A DNA stretch of 64,000 nt from Lachnospiraceae bacterium (lineage in GTDB: Bacteria > Bacillota > Clostridia > Lachnospirales > Lachnospiraceae), in assembly GCA_017622875.1 (NCBI GenBank), contig JAGAQG010000051.1:1-64000 (forward strand), given 5' to 3'. Below the pieces are notes generated by a model. The model searched no databases. It had not been told where the DNA came from and saw nothing but the letters and a program-made list of their open reading frames with translations. The position numbers and the translations under genes were made by a program. The stretch's first letter is position 1, and each line of letters opens with the position of its first letter. This document shows, piece after piece, positions 26,455 to 36,500 of the stretch.

Positions 26455-26496
26455 ATTTTTTTCGGGACCCAAATTTTATCCTTTTGAGTCCCGAAA
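26455..26496 (-). terminator. Terminator after pncB
   Basis: Arms TTCGGGAC (26461-26468) and GTCCCGAA (26488-26495) form an 8-bp stem; on the minus strand it is followed by a long T tract. It starts eleven bases after the pncB stop. Confidence 0.88.
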
Positions 26497-26505
26497 TTCT
26501 AACCC

Positions 26506-27966
26506 TTATTCTTCGTCTAAATCACTTAATTCTTCTAAAAGATCTGCCTTCATCTTATAAAGCTTGTCAGATAAATCCACATAAACTTCATGAGGATTTA
26601 CAAGACGTCTGGATTCTTCCCAAACAGTCTCCTGTTCTTTCTTACAGTATTCTCTCATTTCCATAACGCTTGGAGATTCATATACACATTCTCCATCTCT
26701 GAATACTTCCACAAGCAGTTCTCTCATTTCATAAGATCCTGCTTTATATCTTGTCTTCTTCCATGTTTCGATTGGATCGAAAATACGAAGGTCTTCATTG
26801 ATGTCAAATGTTTCGTCTGCAAGACAAATCAGGTCAGCATTTAACATGCCTGTTTCTTTATCATAGATACGATAAACAGTTTTATTACCCGGATTTGTCA
26901 CCTTTGCTGTATTTTCAGAAAGCTTGATCTTTGGAATAAATGTTCCATCTTCTTTCTTAATTGCTGCAAGTTTATATACACCGCCGAATGCCGGCTGGTC
27001 CTTGGATGTGATCAGGTTTGTACCTACACCCCAGGATCTGATTTCAGCCCCCTGTGCTTTTAAGCTGTCAATCAGATGTTCGTCCAGGTCGCTGGAAGCA
27101 GAAATCACTGCATCCGGGAATCCAGCCTTATCTAACATTTTTCTAGCTCTCTTTGAAAGATATGCAAGGTCACCGCTGTCCAGGCGAATTCCATATTTCG
27201 TTAATGGGATTCCTGCTTCACGCATTTCTTTGAATACACGGATTGCATTTGGTACACCGGATTTCAATGTATCGTAGGTGTCTACAAGCAGGGTACATGC
27301 ATTTGGATAAAGCTCTGCATATTTCTTAAATGCAGTATATTCATCCGGGAAGCTCATGATCCAGCTGTGTGCGTGGGTTCCAAGTACCGGAACATCGAAA
27401 AGCTGTCCTGCCAGTACGTTAGAAGTACCGATACATCCGCCAATCATGGCTGCTCTGGCACCATAAACACCTGCATCCGGTCCCTGCGCACGGCGAAGAC
27501 CAAATTCCATAACACCGTCACCCTTTGCCGCATAGACAACGCGCGCTGCTTTTGTAGCAATCAAACTCTGGTGGTTTACAATATTTAAAATCGCTGTTTC
27601 AATCAACTGCGCCTGCATAATTGGTGCAATGACTTTAATCAAAGGTTCTCTCGGGAACACAACCGTTCCTTCAGGAATCGCATACACACTTCCTGTGAAT
27701 TTAAAATCAGCTAAATATTCCAGAAAGTCTTCATCGAAGATCTTTAATCCTCTCAAATATTCAATATCTTCAGAGCTAAAGTGCAGATTTTTCAGGTAAT
27801 CGATTACCTGCTCTAAGCCCGCTGCAATCGCAAAGCCGTTACCGCTTGGGTTGGTTCTGTAAAATGCATCGAATACAACAGTATCATTGTTCTTGTTTTT
27901 AAAGTATCCCTGCATCATGGTCAATTGGTAGAGATCAGTTAACAGGGTCAGATTCATGGTACTCAT
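26506..27966 (-). CDS. pncB: Nicotinate phosphoribosyltransferase
   Basis: A 486-residue enzyme of NAD salvage, which joins nicotinate to PRPP with ATP use. The N-terminal LLTDLYQLTMMQGYF segment (about 8-22), the central GVYGARAAMIGGCIGTSNVLAG block with the following GTHAHSWI (catalytic histidine region), and GIRLDSGDLAYLS then SSDLDE match the long PncB family of Firmicutes. The C-terminal 100 residues form the cysteine-containing extension typical of type 2/3 enzymes. AAGGAG lies seven bases before the start. It is monocistronic, with its own terminator, next to tRNA-Gln. Confidence 0.96.
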   Translation of the reverse strand: MSTMNLTLLTDLYQLTMMQGYFKNKNNDTVVFDAFYRTNPSGNGFAIAAGLEQVIDYLKNLHFSSEDIEYLRGLKIFDEDFLEYLADFKFTGSVYAIPEGTVVFPREPLIKVIAPIMQAQLIETAILNIVNHQSLIATKAARVVYAAKGDGVMEFGLRRAQGPDAGVYGARAAMIGGCIGTSNVLAGQLFDVPVLGTHAHSWIMSFPDEYTAFKKYAELYPNACTLLVDTYDTLKSGVPNAIRVFKEMREAGIPLTKYGIRLDSGDLAYLSKRARKMLDKAGFPDAVISASSDLDEHLIDSLKAQGAEIRSWGVGTNLITSKDQPAFGGVYKLAAIKKEDGTFIPKIKLSENTAKVTNPGNKTVYRIYDKETGMLNADLICLADETFDINEDLRIFDPIETWKKTRYKAGSYEMRELLVEVFRDGECVYESPSVMEMREYCKKEQETVWEESRRLVNPHEVYVDLSDKLYKMKADLLEELSDLDEE

Positions 27967-28068
27967 GCTTCTTCTCCTTTTGTAATTTTGTTTTCACAGA
28001 AGTATATCACATTCTTTCCATAAATCCTAGTATTTTTTTACAGAATCTTTACAGCTGTCTTGTCATCT

Positions 28069-28617
28069 TTATTCTTCCATCTGACGTCCGAGAAAACCTG
28101 CGGCACAATAGGAAAGTTTCTTTTCAAGCTCTCCCATCTTTGTTCTGGCATCCTTTGCAAGCAATACGACCGAACCGATCACATCTCCCTGACAGATGAT
28201 TGGACAGATTGTCTGGGCATATTTTTCCGCAACCGGTTCCTTTAATATTGGTACATATTTTTTCTCTTCCGGAACCGCCTGACTCTGCATACGGTCCTCA
28301 ATCTGCTGATCCAGTTTTTCACTGATTGCTTTCCCCAGGTAATCCTTTTTTGCACCGCCTGCTGCCGCAATGACCTGCTCAAGATCCGTAATACAGACCA
28401 TCATTCCGGTTGTCTGGGCCAGACTATCTGCATATTGCTGTGCAAATGCTACCAGCTCTCCCATAGGAGAATATTTTCTTAAAATGATCTCTCCATTTTT
28501 TTCTGTAAATATTTCTAAAGGCGTACCCTCACGGATACGTAAGGTTCTTCGAATTTCCTTTGGGATAACGATTCTTCCCAATTCATCAATCTTACGAGTG
28601 ATTCCAGTTGCTTTCAT
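28069..28617 (-). CDS. spoVT: Stage V sporulation protein T
   Basis: A 182-residue transcription factor. Residues 1-50 are an AbrB-type swapped-hairpin DNA-binding domain (GITRKIDELGRIVIPKEIRR then LRIREGTPLEIF), and about 56-180 form the GAF-like regulatory domain. In Bacillus, SpoVT acts in the forespore to tune sigma-G genes. The start at 28617 follows AAGGAG by eight bases. Its presence supports a spore-forming lineage. It is monocistronic in this window. Confidence 0.95.
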   Translation of the reverse strand: MKATGITRKIDELGRIVIPKEIRRTLRIREGTPLEIFTEKNGEIILRKYSPMGELVAFAQQYADSLAQTTGMMVCITDLEQVIAAAGGAKKDYLGKAISEKLDQQIEDRMQSQAVPEEKKYVPILKEPVAEKYAQTICPIICQGDVIGSVVLLAKDARTKMGELEKKLSYCAAGFLGRQMEE

Positions 28618-28715
28618 ATAATTTTCTCCTTTTTGATTTGTAATCTGCAATTAGTATCACTCATTTTTTAGAAATTATGAGGGGATTTTCCAGTTTTCAC
28701 AAAATTATCAATTTA

Positions 28716-28742
28716 AAAAGCTGACCCAAACAGGCCAGCCTT
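28716..28742 (-). terminator. Terminator between ddh and spoVT
   Basis: An imperfect GC-rich hairpin on the minus strand (arms around AGGCTGGCC and GGGTCAGCTT) followed by five T residues. It lies 120 bases beyond the ddh stop. Confidence 0.7.
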
Positions 28743-28860
28743 TCTCTTTTCCCTTATTTACGAATGATCATCTAAGTTACCTCTTCTGTACTGTTTTTAC
28801 CACCACATCCGGCAATTCATCGGCATTTGAGGTATCGATCATTCATCATGTTCCTGGATT

Positions 28861-29853
28861 TTATAACATATGCTCTCTTAAATATGCTGGATCGTATGCA
28901 CTTAACTGTGCTGGTGCAATATCCAGAACTGTCTTACATCCGCTCATGCCTTCTTTTGCCATGCGGTATGCTGCTCTTGCATAGGCCACGATGACGCTGG
29001 AAGTAAATGCAGGATTAGAATCCAGTTTTAAGCTGTATTCGATTACATTGCTGTATTCTTCGTTCCAGCCTGTTTTACCGCTTCTGATCACAAATCCGCC
29101 ATGTGGAATACCGCTGTGGTTCGCTTTCATTTCTTCCATAGAAATGAAATGTACAGTTGTATCATAATCTGCAAAGTAGTTTGGCATTGTTACGATTTCT
29201 TTTTCAATGCGTGCAAGATCTGCGCCTTCTTCTGCTACTACAAAGCATTCTCTTGTATGTTTCTGACGTGTCGTAAGTTCCGGGTTAGAACCGCTTCTTA
29301 CCTGTTCTAATGCTTCATCCACAGGAATTGTATACTGTCTTGCATCTACAACGCCTTCAATACGGCGAACTGCATCGGAATGACCCTGGCTTACACCCTT
29401 GCCCCAGAATGTATAGTCTTTTCCGTTCGGAAGAACTGCACTCGCATAAACTCTGTTCAATGAGAACATTCCCGGATCCCATCCACAGGAAATGATTCCG
29501 ATTTTTCCACTTGCCTTTGCCGCTGCATCTACATTTGCAAAGTGTTCCGGAATTCTTGCGTGAGTATCAAAGCTGTCGATCACGTTGAAATATTTTACCA
29601 TTTCAGGTGTCTGTTCCGGAAGGTCTGTTGCACTTCCCCCACAAAGAATGAGTACGTCAACTTCATTCGCATGAGCTGCTGCATCTGCTGCTGAATAAAC
29701 CGGTACTCCTTCTGTTAAAATTTTTAAGCTTTCCGGTGCACGTCTTGTAAATACCGCTGTTAATTTCATATCTTCGTTCTGCTTTACAGCACATTCTACA
29801 CCTTTTCCCAGGTTTCCGTATCCTAAGATACCGATTCTGATCTGTTCTTTCAT
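28861..29853 (-). CDS. ddh: meso-Diaminopimelate D-dehydrogenase
   Basis: A 330-residue NADPH enzyme that forms meso-diaminopimelate from tetrahydrodipicolinate in a single step, giving both lysine and peptidoglycan precursor. The Rossmann loop GILGYGNLGKG is at 8-18, VDVLILCGGSATDLP near 65-79, and the family motifs SCGWDPGMFS and GKGVSQGHSDAVR follow. This bypasses the succinylase/acetylase branches and is limited to some Firmicutes and Corynebacteria. AGGAGG precedes the start. It reads away from the PAP2 gene, with a divergent promoter region between them. Confidence 0.95.
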   Translation of the reverse strand: MKEQIRIGILGYGNLGKGVECAVKQNEDMKLTAVFTRRAPESLKILTEGVPVYSAADAAAHANEVDVLILCGGSATDLPEQTPEMVKYFNVIDSFDTHARIPEHFANVDAAAKASGKIGIISCGWDPGMFSLNRVYASAVLPNGKDYTFWGKGVSQGHSDAVRRIEGVVDARQYTIPVDEALEQVRSGSNPELTTRQKHTRECFVVAEEGADLARIEKEIVTMPNYFADYDTTVHFISMEEMKANHSGIPHGGFVIRSGKTGWNEEYSNVIEYSLKLDSNPAFTSSVIVAYARAAYRMAKEGMSGCKTVLDIAPAQLSAYDPAYLREHML

Positions 29854-29966
29854 CCTTTATTCCTCCTAAAAGCTTCACGAGTCTTTTTCGATATCCAAAA
29901 GTATATATCAAAACCTCAAAATATCCAAGAAAAAATTATACTTTTCTTAAATTATTCTAAACTTCC

Positions 29967-29994
29967 TTGACTTCGCATTTTCTAGTGATAGAAT
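29967..29994 (+). promoter_or_regulatory. Promoter of the PAP2 gene
   Basis: TTGACT (29967-29972), 16-base spacer, TAGAAT (29989-29994), about 30 bases before the PAP2 start. Good sigma-A match with slightly short spacing. Confidence 0.6.
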
Positions 29995-30023
29995 AACTTC
30001 AGATTTAATCAGGATGGTGGATT

Positions 30024-30689
30024 ATGGAATTAAAAGAACTTTTGAAACGAATGAAAGGAATTATTATTTTCGGAATCGTATATCTGGCAACCTTCTTTTT
30101 TATGGAAGCGAGGGATGTGCCAGTCAATATTATTCATACAAAATTGGATGATATGATTCCATTCTGTGAATATTTTATAATTCCTTACGTGATCTGGTAC
30201 GTATATGTATGTGGGACAGTCCTATATCTTGGACTGACGGATAAAAGCCTTAAAGAATACAAACGATTTATTGCGAATATGATGCTTGGGATGATTGTTT
30301 TTGTCATCACTTCCCTTATATATCCAAACGGTCAGAATCTGCGACCGGAAATCGTGGTAGATGGATTCTTTACCTGGGCAGTCAATTTACTGTACACCAT
30401 TGATACTTCCACCAATATCCTGCCAAGCCTTCATGTATTTGCCACTGTAGCCTGTGATATCGCACTTTGCAGAGATGAGCGATTTAAAAAACACCCATCT
30501 TGGAAATGGGCGTCTCATATCGTGGCTGTTTTGATCTGCTTATCTACCATGTTCTTAAAACAGCACAGCGTGATTGATGTCATCGCTGCACTGCTTTGTA
30601 ACATTGTATTTTACCCACTGGTTTACCATTGGGAAGCTATTTCAGCACGACTGTCTGGTAAGGCTTCAAGGAAACCACTCCATTCGTAA
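30024..30689 (+). CDS. PAP2-family membrane phosphatase
   Basis: A 221-residue protein with about five to six transmembrane segments. The PAP2 active-site parts are present: LPSLHVFA with S135 and H137, and KQHSVID at 179-185 with the final histidine and aspartate of motif 3; motif 1 is weak. The family dephosphorylates lipid phosphates such as phosphatidate or undecaprenyl pyrophosphate. The 3' end runs 53 bases into the convergent glucosidase gene, so the last ~17 codons are antisense to it. GGATGGTG-like ribosome site lies just upstream. Confidence 0.88.
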   Translation: MELKELLKRMKGIIIFGIVYLATFFFMEARDVPVNIIHTKLDDMIPFCEYFIIPYVIWYVYVCGTVLYLGLTDKSLKEYKRFIANMMLGMIVFVITSLIYPNGQNLRPEIVVDGFFTWAVNLLYTIDTSTNILPSLHVFATVACDIALCRDERFKKHPSWKWASHIVAVLICLSTMFLKQHSVIDVIAALLCNIVFYPLVYHWEAISARLSGKASRKPLHS

Positions 30690-32310
30690 CTTCAAGGCCA
30701 TGATAGTTGTTTAATAAAATTTCATCAAAGGAAGATTTTAATTTTAAATCATATGCAGAGTTCTGGTAGTTCGAAATTACCAGAACTTTTTTCTGTCCAT
30801 CTTTTGAAACACGTTCATAAGCAAAAATGTGATCTTCTTCTGTAAAAACAGGTTTTGTATTTCCCTCCACAAACACATCTTCATATTCTGGTGTTTTTCT
30901 AAGTGCGATCAGTTTCTTATAAAAATTGAAAACGGACTTTTCAGATGCTCTATCTTTTTCCACATTGATTTCTTTGTAATTTGGATTCATATAGAACCAT
31001 GGGGTTCCCGTGGTAAATCCGGCATTTTCGGTGCCATTCCACTGCATCGGTGTTCTTGCATTGTCCCGGCTGTACTGACAGCAGACCTTCATGGCCGCAT
31101 CCACGCTGTGACCTTTTGCCAGAGCCTGTTTGTACTGTTCCAATGTGCTGATATCCTCATAACGGTCCGCACTGTCAAAGCGGCAGTTTCTCATACCAAT
31201 TTCCTGCCCCTGATAGAGAAATGGAATGCCTTTCAACATCAGCATCAATGCAGCCAGCGCTGTGACACTCTCATAAGAATAATCCTCTTCCGGAATGAAA
31301 TAGCTTACCCCACGGGTCTGGTCATGATTTTCAATAATGTTCGCCTCAAACGCCAGATCATTTACAAATACCTGATTGTTTAAGACCACATCTCTCCATT
31401 TTTTGAAATCAAAGGGTACATTGTCGCACCAGTGTGCTCCTGCATAAGTCGTCAGGCAGTGTTCAAATTCAAACATGGTAGAAAAGAAGCCGTTTTCGCC
31501 GATAAATTCTTCCAACTGCTCCGGTGTTGAATTGAATACCTCTCCTACTGTAAATGCATTGTGCGGAATGAAGCATCGGTCACGAAGTTCCCCTAAAAAC
31601 TCCCCAATTCCATGGGCGCGCTTATTTGTTTCAAATACGCTGACGGTCCCATCTGCACTGTCCGGCGGAAGAGATGCCCATGTTAAATCCTTCTTGACAT
31701 TAATGATCGCATCAATTCGAAATCCCGAGATTCCCTTATCCAGCCACCAGTTTACCATTTTATAAATTTCTTCTCTGACTTCCTTGTTTTCCCAGTTCAA
31801 ATCCGGCTGTTCTTTTGCAAAGGTATGGAAATAGAATTTATTATCATAACCAGGAACCTTGTCCCAGCAGCTTCCGCCAAATTCCGCTCTCCAGTTGTTT
31901 GGCGGATTGCCGTCTTTGCCGTCCATGATATAGAAATATTTTCCGTATTTTCCATCCGGGTCCTGCATGGCTTTTTTGAACCATTCGTGCTGATCAGAGC
32001 AGTGATTTACTACCAGATCCATCAGAATATGCATATCACGTTTCTTTGCTTCTGCAAGAAGCTCATCAAAATCCTCCATGGTTCCAAAACATGGATTGAT
32101 TGCATAATAATCTGATATATCATAGCCCTGATCCACCATCGGAGACGCATAAATCGGACAGATCCAGACAATGTCTGCACCTAATTCTTTTAAATAATCC
32201 AGCTTACTTGTAATTCCTTTGATATCACCGATTCCATCACCGTTGGTATCCAGAAAGCTCTTTGGATAGATCTCATAAGCAATCTTATTATGCCACCACT
32301 GTTTTTTCAT
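30637..32310 (-). CDS. Alpha-glucosidase / oligo-1,6-glucosidase, GH13
   Basis: A 557-residue cytoplasmic GH13 (subfamily 31-like) glucosidase. The barrel starts with AYEIYPKSFLDTNGDGIGD at 11-29, and the catalytic residues are visible: nucleophile D200 in GFRIDAI, acid/base E257 in TVGEVF, and transition-state D330 in IENHDQ. The long B domain with NHCSDQHEW is typical. Substrates are isomalto-oligosaccharides, sucrose-like sugars or trehalose 6-phosphate; the exact one is not clear and no transporter is adjacent. GGAGG precedes the start. Its 3' end overlaps the PAP2 gene by 53 bases. Confidence 0.92.
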   Translation of the reverse strand: MKKQWWHNKIAYEIYPKSFLDTNGDGIGDIKGITSKLDYLKELGADIVWICPIYASPMVDQGYDISDYYAINPCFGTMEDFDELLAEAKKRDMHILMDLVVNHCSDQHEWFKKAMQDPDGKYGKYFYIMDGKDGNPPNNWRAEFGGSCWDKVPGYDNKFYFHTFAKEQPDLNWENKEVREEIYKMVNWWLDKGISGFRIDAIINVKKDLTWASLPPDSADGTVSVFETNKRAHGIGEFLGELRDRCFIPHNAFTVGEVFNSTPEQLEEFIGENGFFSTMFEFEHCLTTYAGAHWCDNVPFDFKKWRDVVLNNQVFVNDLAFEANIIENHDQTRGVSYFIPEEDYSYESVTALAALMLMLKGIPFLYQGQEIGMRNCRFDSADRYEDISTLEQYKQALAKGHSVDAAMKVCCQYSRDNARTPMQWNGTENAGFTTGTPWFYMNPNYKEINVEKDRASEKSVFNFYKKLIALRKTPEYEDVFVEGNTKPVFTEEDHIFAYERVSKDGQKKVLVISNYQNSAYDLKLKSSFDEILLNNYHGLEVTNGVVSLKPYQTVVLK

Positions 32311-32446
32311 ATCAAACTCCTCCAGAATATATTTTTCTTATATTAGATATGATTTTATCATCATTTTTTCAGTAAATATAGAATGAAATATTCAAAAACA
32401 TAGTACAAAATCTTCGATTCACAAATTCCTTACGTATCTTAAATAT

Positions 32447-32483
32447 TAAAAAGGGAATCCGTTCATTTCGGATTCCCTAAAAA
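32447..32483 (-). terminator. Terminator after the PrsA-like gene
   Basis: Perfect 9-bp stem AGGGAATCC/GGATTCCCT (32452-32460, 32470-32478) flanked by A/T tracts on both strands, so it may work both ways. Confidence 0.92.
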
Positions 32484-32497
32484 ATACAAGCTAAATT

Positions 32498-33496
32498 TTA
32501 CTGTGCTGCATCGTAGCTTCTGTTAAATACAACCTTTTCCCAAACAGAATCTACAACTGTCAATGGATATTCTTCCTTCCATGTTTCTAAAACACCATTG
32601 TAATATTCATTTTCTTTTGTTGTTTTTAATGTTTCTTTTCTTGATTCAGTTGCTTCTTCATCAAATTCTGATGTCAACTGCGCAAGGTACAGTGCAGAAT
32701 CGGTTTCGATAACTTCTGTAACTTCACCTTCTTTTAATGCATCTACTGCACTGATGAGTTCTGCTGCATAGTAGTCAGAATTTCCTTCACCATAGGTTAC
32801 CGGATATGCTGTAAGCTCTGCTTCTACTGCTGCACCTTCCATTTCATTTCCTGCTTTGACCTGTTCTGCAACACCAGCCAGGATTTCTTTCTTTTCCTGA
32901 ATTTCTTCGTCAGTTAATGCAGAATCATCGCTTCCTTTGGAGATTGTAATGTATGTGAATGCTCTCTGAGCGGCCTCTTCATCAGTTACTGTTACAGCGG
33001 CCTCTTCCTTCACTTTCGCTGATACTTTTGTACCAATGGTCATTAAAGTGAGAACTCTTTCTACAGTTTCCTGATCTGCTGTCATCTGTTCTTTTGTTGC
33101 TTTTTCATTCGCATCTAAGAACGCTTCTGCTGCTTCTGTGATTGCAGCAGTTTCTTCATCTGTTAAAACAATACCGTAGTCTGCTGCTTTTTCTTCAAGA
33201 ATGTAGTATTCCTGCATCTGATCCATGACATCTTCTTTAAATACCTGACTGTAGGTTGTACCATCGCCATATAAGTCCATATCATAGAACCCTTCACCTA
33301 CAAGGCTTTCATAATAGCTTTCTGTCTGTACCTGCTGGTATCTGAGAAGGAAATTTGCTTCCCCTAGTGTCATTTCTTTTTCTCCAACTGCTGCAACAAT
33401 CTGGCTTCCATCTAATGCATCATTTCCGCATCCTGTCATGCCAAGTGCCATGCATACACAAAGACCTGCTGCAACCAGTGCTTTATATACTTTCAT
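32498..33496 (-). CDS. PrsA/SurA-like foldase lipoprotein
   Basis: A 332-residue exported lipoprotein: a signal peptide ends in a lipobox G-M-T-G-C with lipidated C23. The N-terminal helical SurA_N-like region spans about 35-190, with many acidic repeats. A C-terminal parvulin-like part follows (ALKEGEVTEVIETDSALYLAQL near 255-275), though it is shorter and weaker than a classical rotamase domain. Such proteins fold secreted proteins at the outer membrane face. AGGAGG precedes the start. It follows mfd on the same strand at about 90 bases. Confidence 0.85.
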   Translation of the reverse strand: MKVYKALVAAGLCVCMALGMTGCGNDALDGSQIVAAVGEKEMTLGEANFLLRYQQVQTESYYESLVGEGFYDMDLYGDGTTYSQVFKEDVMDQMQEYYILEEKAADYGIVLTDEETAAITEAAEAFLDANEKATKEQMTADQETVERVLTLMTIGTKVSAKVKEEAAVTVTDEEAAQRAFTYITISKGSDDSALTDEEIQEKKEILAGVAEQVKAGNEMEGAAVEAELTAYPVTYGEGNSDYYAAELISAVDALKEGEVTEVIETDSALYLAQLTSEFDEEATESRKETLKTTKENEYYNGVLETWKEEYPLTVVDSVWEKVVFNRSYDAAQ

Positions 33497-33588
33497 CGTA
33501 TATGCCTCCTAATTTTAAACTTCTGTATCGTATTATAGGTTTTTTTCGTCTCCGAAGCAACCTTATTTCGGGAATTTTCATACTTTTT

Positions 33589-36500
33589 TCACGCTTCTTC
33601 TTCTAAAAGCAGCTTCATATCATCCAAAAGGTACGACAATGTCTTTAAAACATTCATCTCACTCGTCTTATTGTTTTTGCGTTCATAAATAAAGTACGGT
33701 GCTTCTGCCGCCTGGAATTTGAGTGCTCCCTGATAGCGTCCGATAAACTCCGGAATCTTTGTGACCACAATATTCGCCTTTTCATACATGGTAAGCTTCA
33801 AACGGTTCGGATTACCGGACACCTCTGTAATATAGAGGCTGTGGGCCTGTGCTTTTAGTCTTGCAATCTCTAAAAGGTTCATAACTGCCTTCGGTGTGTC
33901 TCCAAAACGGTCGGTCAGCTCCTCTAACATATCTTCGCATTCTTCTGCATTCTCCAGCCCTGCAATGCGCTTGTAAATATCAAGCTTCTGGGCTTCATTT
34001 TTAATGTAAGAATCCGGAATGTAAGCATCTGTCTCCAAGTCCAGCACGGTTTCAAATTTATCTTCCACCTTCGCAGTACCTTTTAATTCTTTTACTGCTT
34101 CATTTAACATCTTACAGTACAGGTCATAACCGACTGCCTGCATATGTCCATGCTGTTCTGCACCAAGCAGATTCCCTGCTCCTCGGATTTCCAAGTCCCT
34201 CATGGCAATCTTAAAGCCACTTCCAAGATCGGTAAACTCTCTGATTGCATGCAGACGTTTTTCGGCAATTTCCGACAAATATTTTCCCCGTCGGTAAAGT
34301 AAAAATGCATAGGCAGTTCTGTTGGAACGGCCTACACGTCCGCGAAGCTGGTAAAGCTGTGACAAGCCCATCTGGTCCGCATCATGAATGATCATGGTAT
34401 TTACATTGGAGATATCCAGACCTGTCTCGATAATCGTCGTGGATACCAGAACATCCGTCTCTCCGGAAATGAACTCATACATTTTCTTTTCCAGTTCCTT
34501 TTCACTCATCTGGCCATGGGCAAATGCTACATTGGCTTCCGGAACCAGTTTTTCAATGTGAGCCGCCATATCCGCTATGGTATTGACTCTGTTGTATACA
34601 AAGTACACCTGTCCTCCTCTGGCAAGCTCTCTGTGAATCGCGGCACGCACCATCTCGTCATCATATTCCATGACATAGGTCTGAATCGGCAAACGGTCCT
34701 GCGGCGCTTCCTCCAGTACACTCATATCGCGAATTCCAATCAGGCTCATGTGGAGCGTTCTTGGAATCGGTGTAGCTGTCAGTGTGAGCACATCAATATT
34801 TTCCTTTAGCTTCTTAATCTTTTCCTTATGAGCAACTCCAAAGCGCTGTTCCTCATCAATGATCAAAAGGCCCAAATCCTTATACTGTACATCCTTTGAA
34901 AGAACTCTGTGAGTACCGATAACAATGTCTACCAGTCCTCGCTTTAAATCCTCCAGAGTCTTTTTCTGCTGGGCCGGTGTTCTGAATCTGCACAATAAAT
35001 CCACTCGCACCGGAAATTCCTTCATACGCTGTACAAATGTATTGTAATGCTGCTGCGCAAGAATCGTTGTCGGGACAAGATAAACGACCTGTTTATTTTC
35101 CTGTACCGCTTTGAACGCAGCACGAATGGCAATTTCTGTCTTTCCATAGCCTACATCCCCGCAGATCAGACGATCCATGATCTTTGTGCTTTCCATGTCA
35201 CGCTTTGTCGCTTCAATAGCCGCGATCTGGTCCTCTGTTTCCTCAAATGGGAACATTTCTTCAAATTCCGTCTGCCATACGGTATCTTCCCCATAAACAA
35301 AACCATTCCGCTCTGCTCTGGCTGCATAAAGGTCTACCAAGTCTTTTGCAATATCCTGTACCGCACTTCGTACTTTCGTTTTCGTGCGACTCCATTCGTT
35401 GCCGCCTAACTTATTTAGCTTCGGCTTCTTTGCATCCGCGGATGCGTACTTTTGCAAGGTCTCCAGCTGGGTAGCCAGAATATACAGATTTCCGCTGCCC
35501 GCATATTCTATCTTAATATAATCTTTTAATTTCTTTTCAACCTCTACCTTTTCAATTCCACGGTAGATTCCAAGTCCATGGTTTTCATGAACCACATAGT
35601 CCCCGATGGAAAGCTCTGAAAAACTCTGAATCTTCTGTCCCTCGTATCGGGTCTGTTTTTTCTTTTTCTTCTTTTTCTCTCCGCCAAAAATATCCGTTTC
35701 TGAAAGCACTGCAAATTTCAGCATCGGATACTCATAACCGTTTTTTACATTTCCATATAAAAGAATGATTTCTCCCGGACTTACCACACGGGCTTCTTCA
35801 TCCGTATAGAATGCATTTAAACCTTCATTCTGTAAGTCCTGAGCAAGTCTCTTTGCTCTTGTTCTGGAAGAACACAAAAGAACTGTTCTGTATTTTTCCT
35901 TTTTCCAGCGCTTTAAGTCTTTCGTAAGCAGTTCAAAACTGTTTTGATAGCTGTTAATGCCCTTGACCTCCAGCGCAAACTTATTTTTCACTATAAATTC
36001 TTTGATTTTTACATCCAGCATGCAAAATGCCATACTGTGGCATCTCTCTAATTTTGCCAGAACCTCTGCTGCTCCCGAAACCGCATAGGCTTCCTCTGGC
36101 GCTGCCTTTCCCTGGGCGATTCGATTCTGAATGCTCTCGCAGAATTCCTTTTCTACTGTATCTGCTTTTTCAATCAGACGATTTGGTTCATCTAAGAAAA
36201 CTACACTGTCTTTGTCCGCAAAATATTCCAGAAAACTGATACTTTCCCCCTGAAGCTTCGCCTCCGGCTCTTTTGCCGGATAAATCTTCACACTGTCCAG
36301 ATTTTCGATAGAGCGCTGGCTCTGTACATCAAAGCTTCGGATAGAATCCACTTCCTCATCCCAAAGCTCAATACGTACCGGAACATCTTCTGTCAGCGGA
36401 AAAATATCAATGATACCGCCGCGAACCGCAAATTGTCCCTTGCTCTCAACCTGACCTTCACGCTCATAGCCCATATCTGCCAAAACCATTTTTAATGCGT

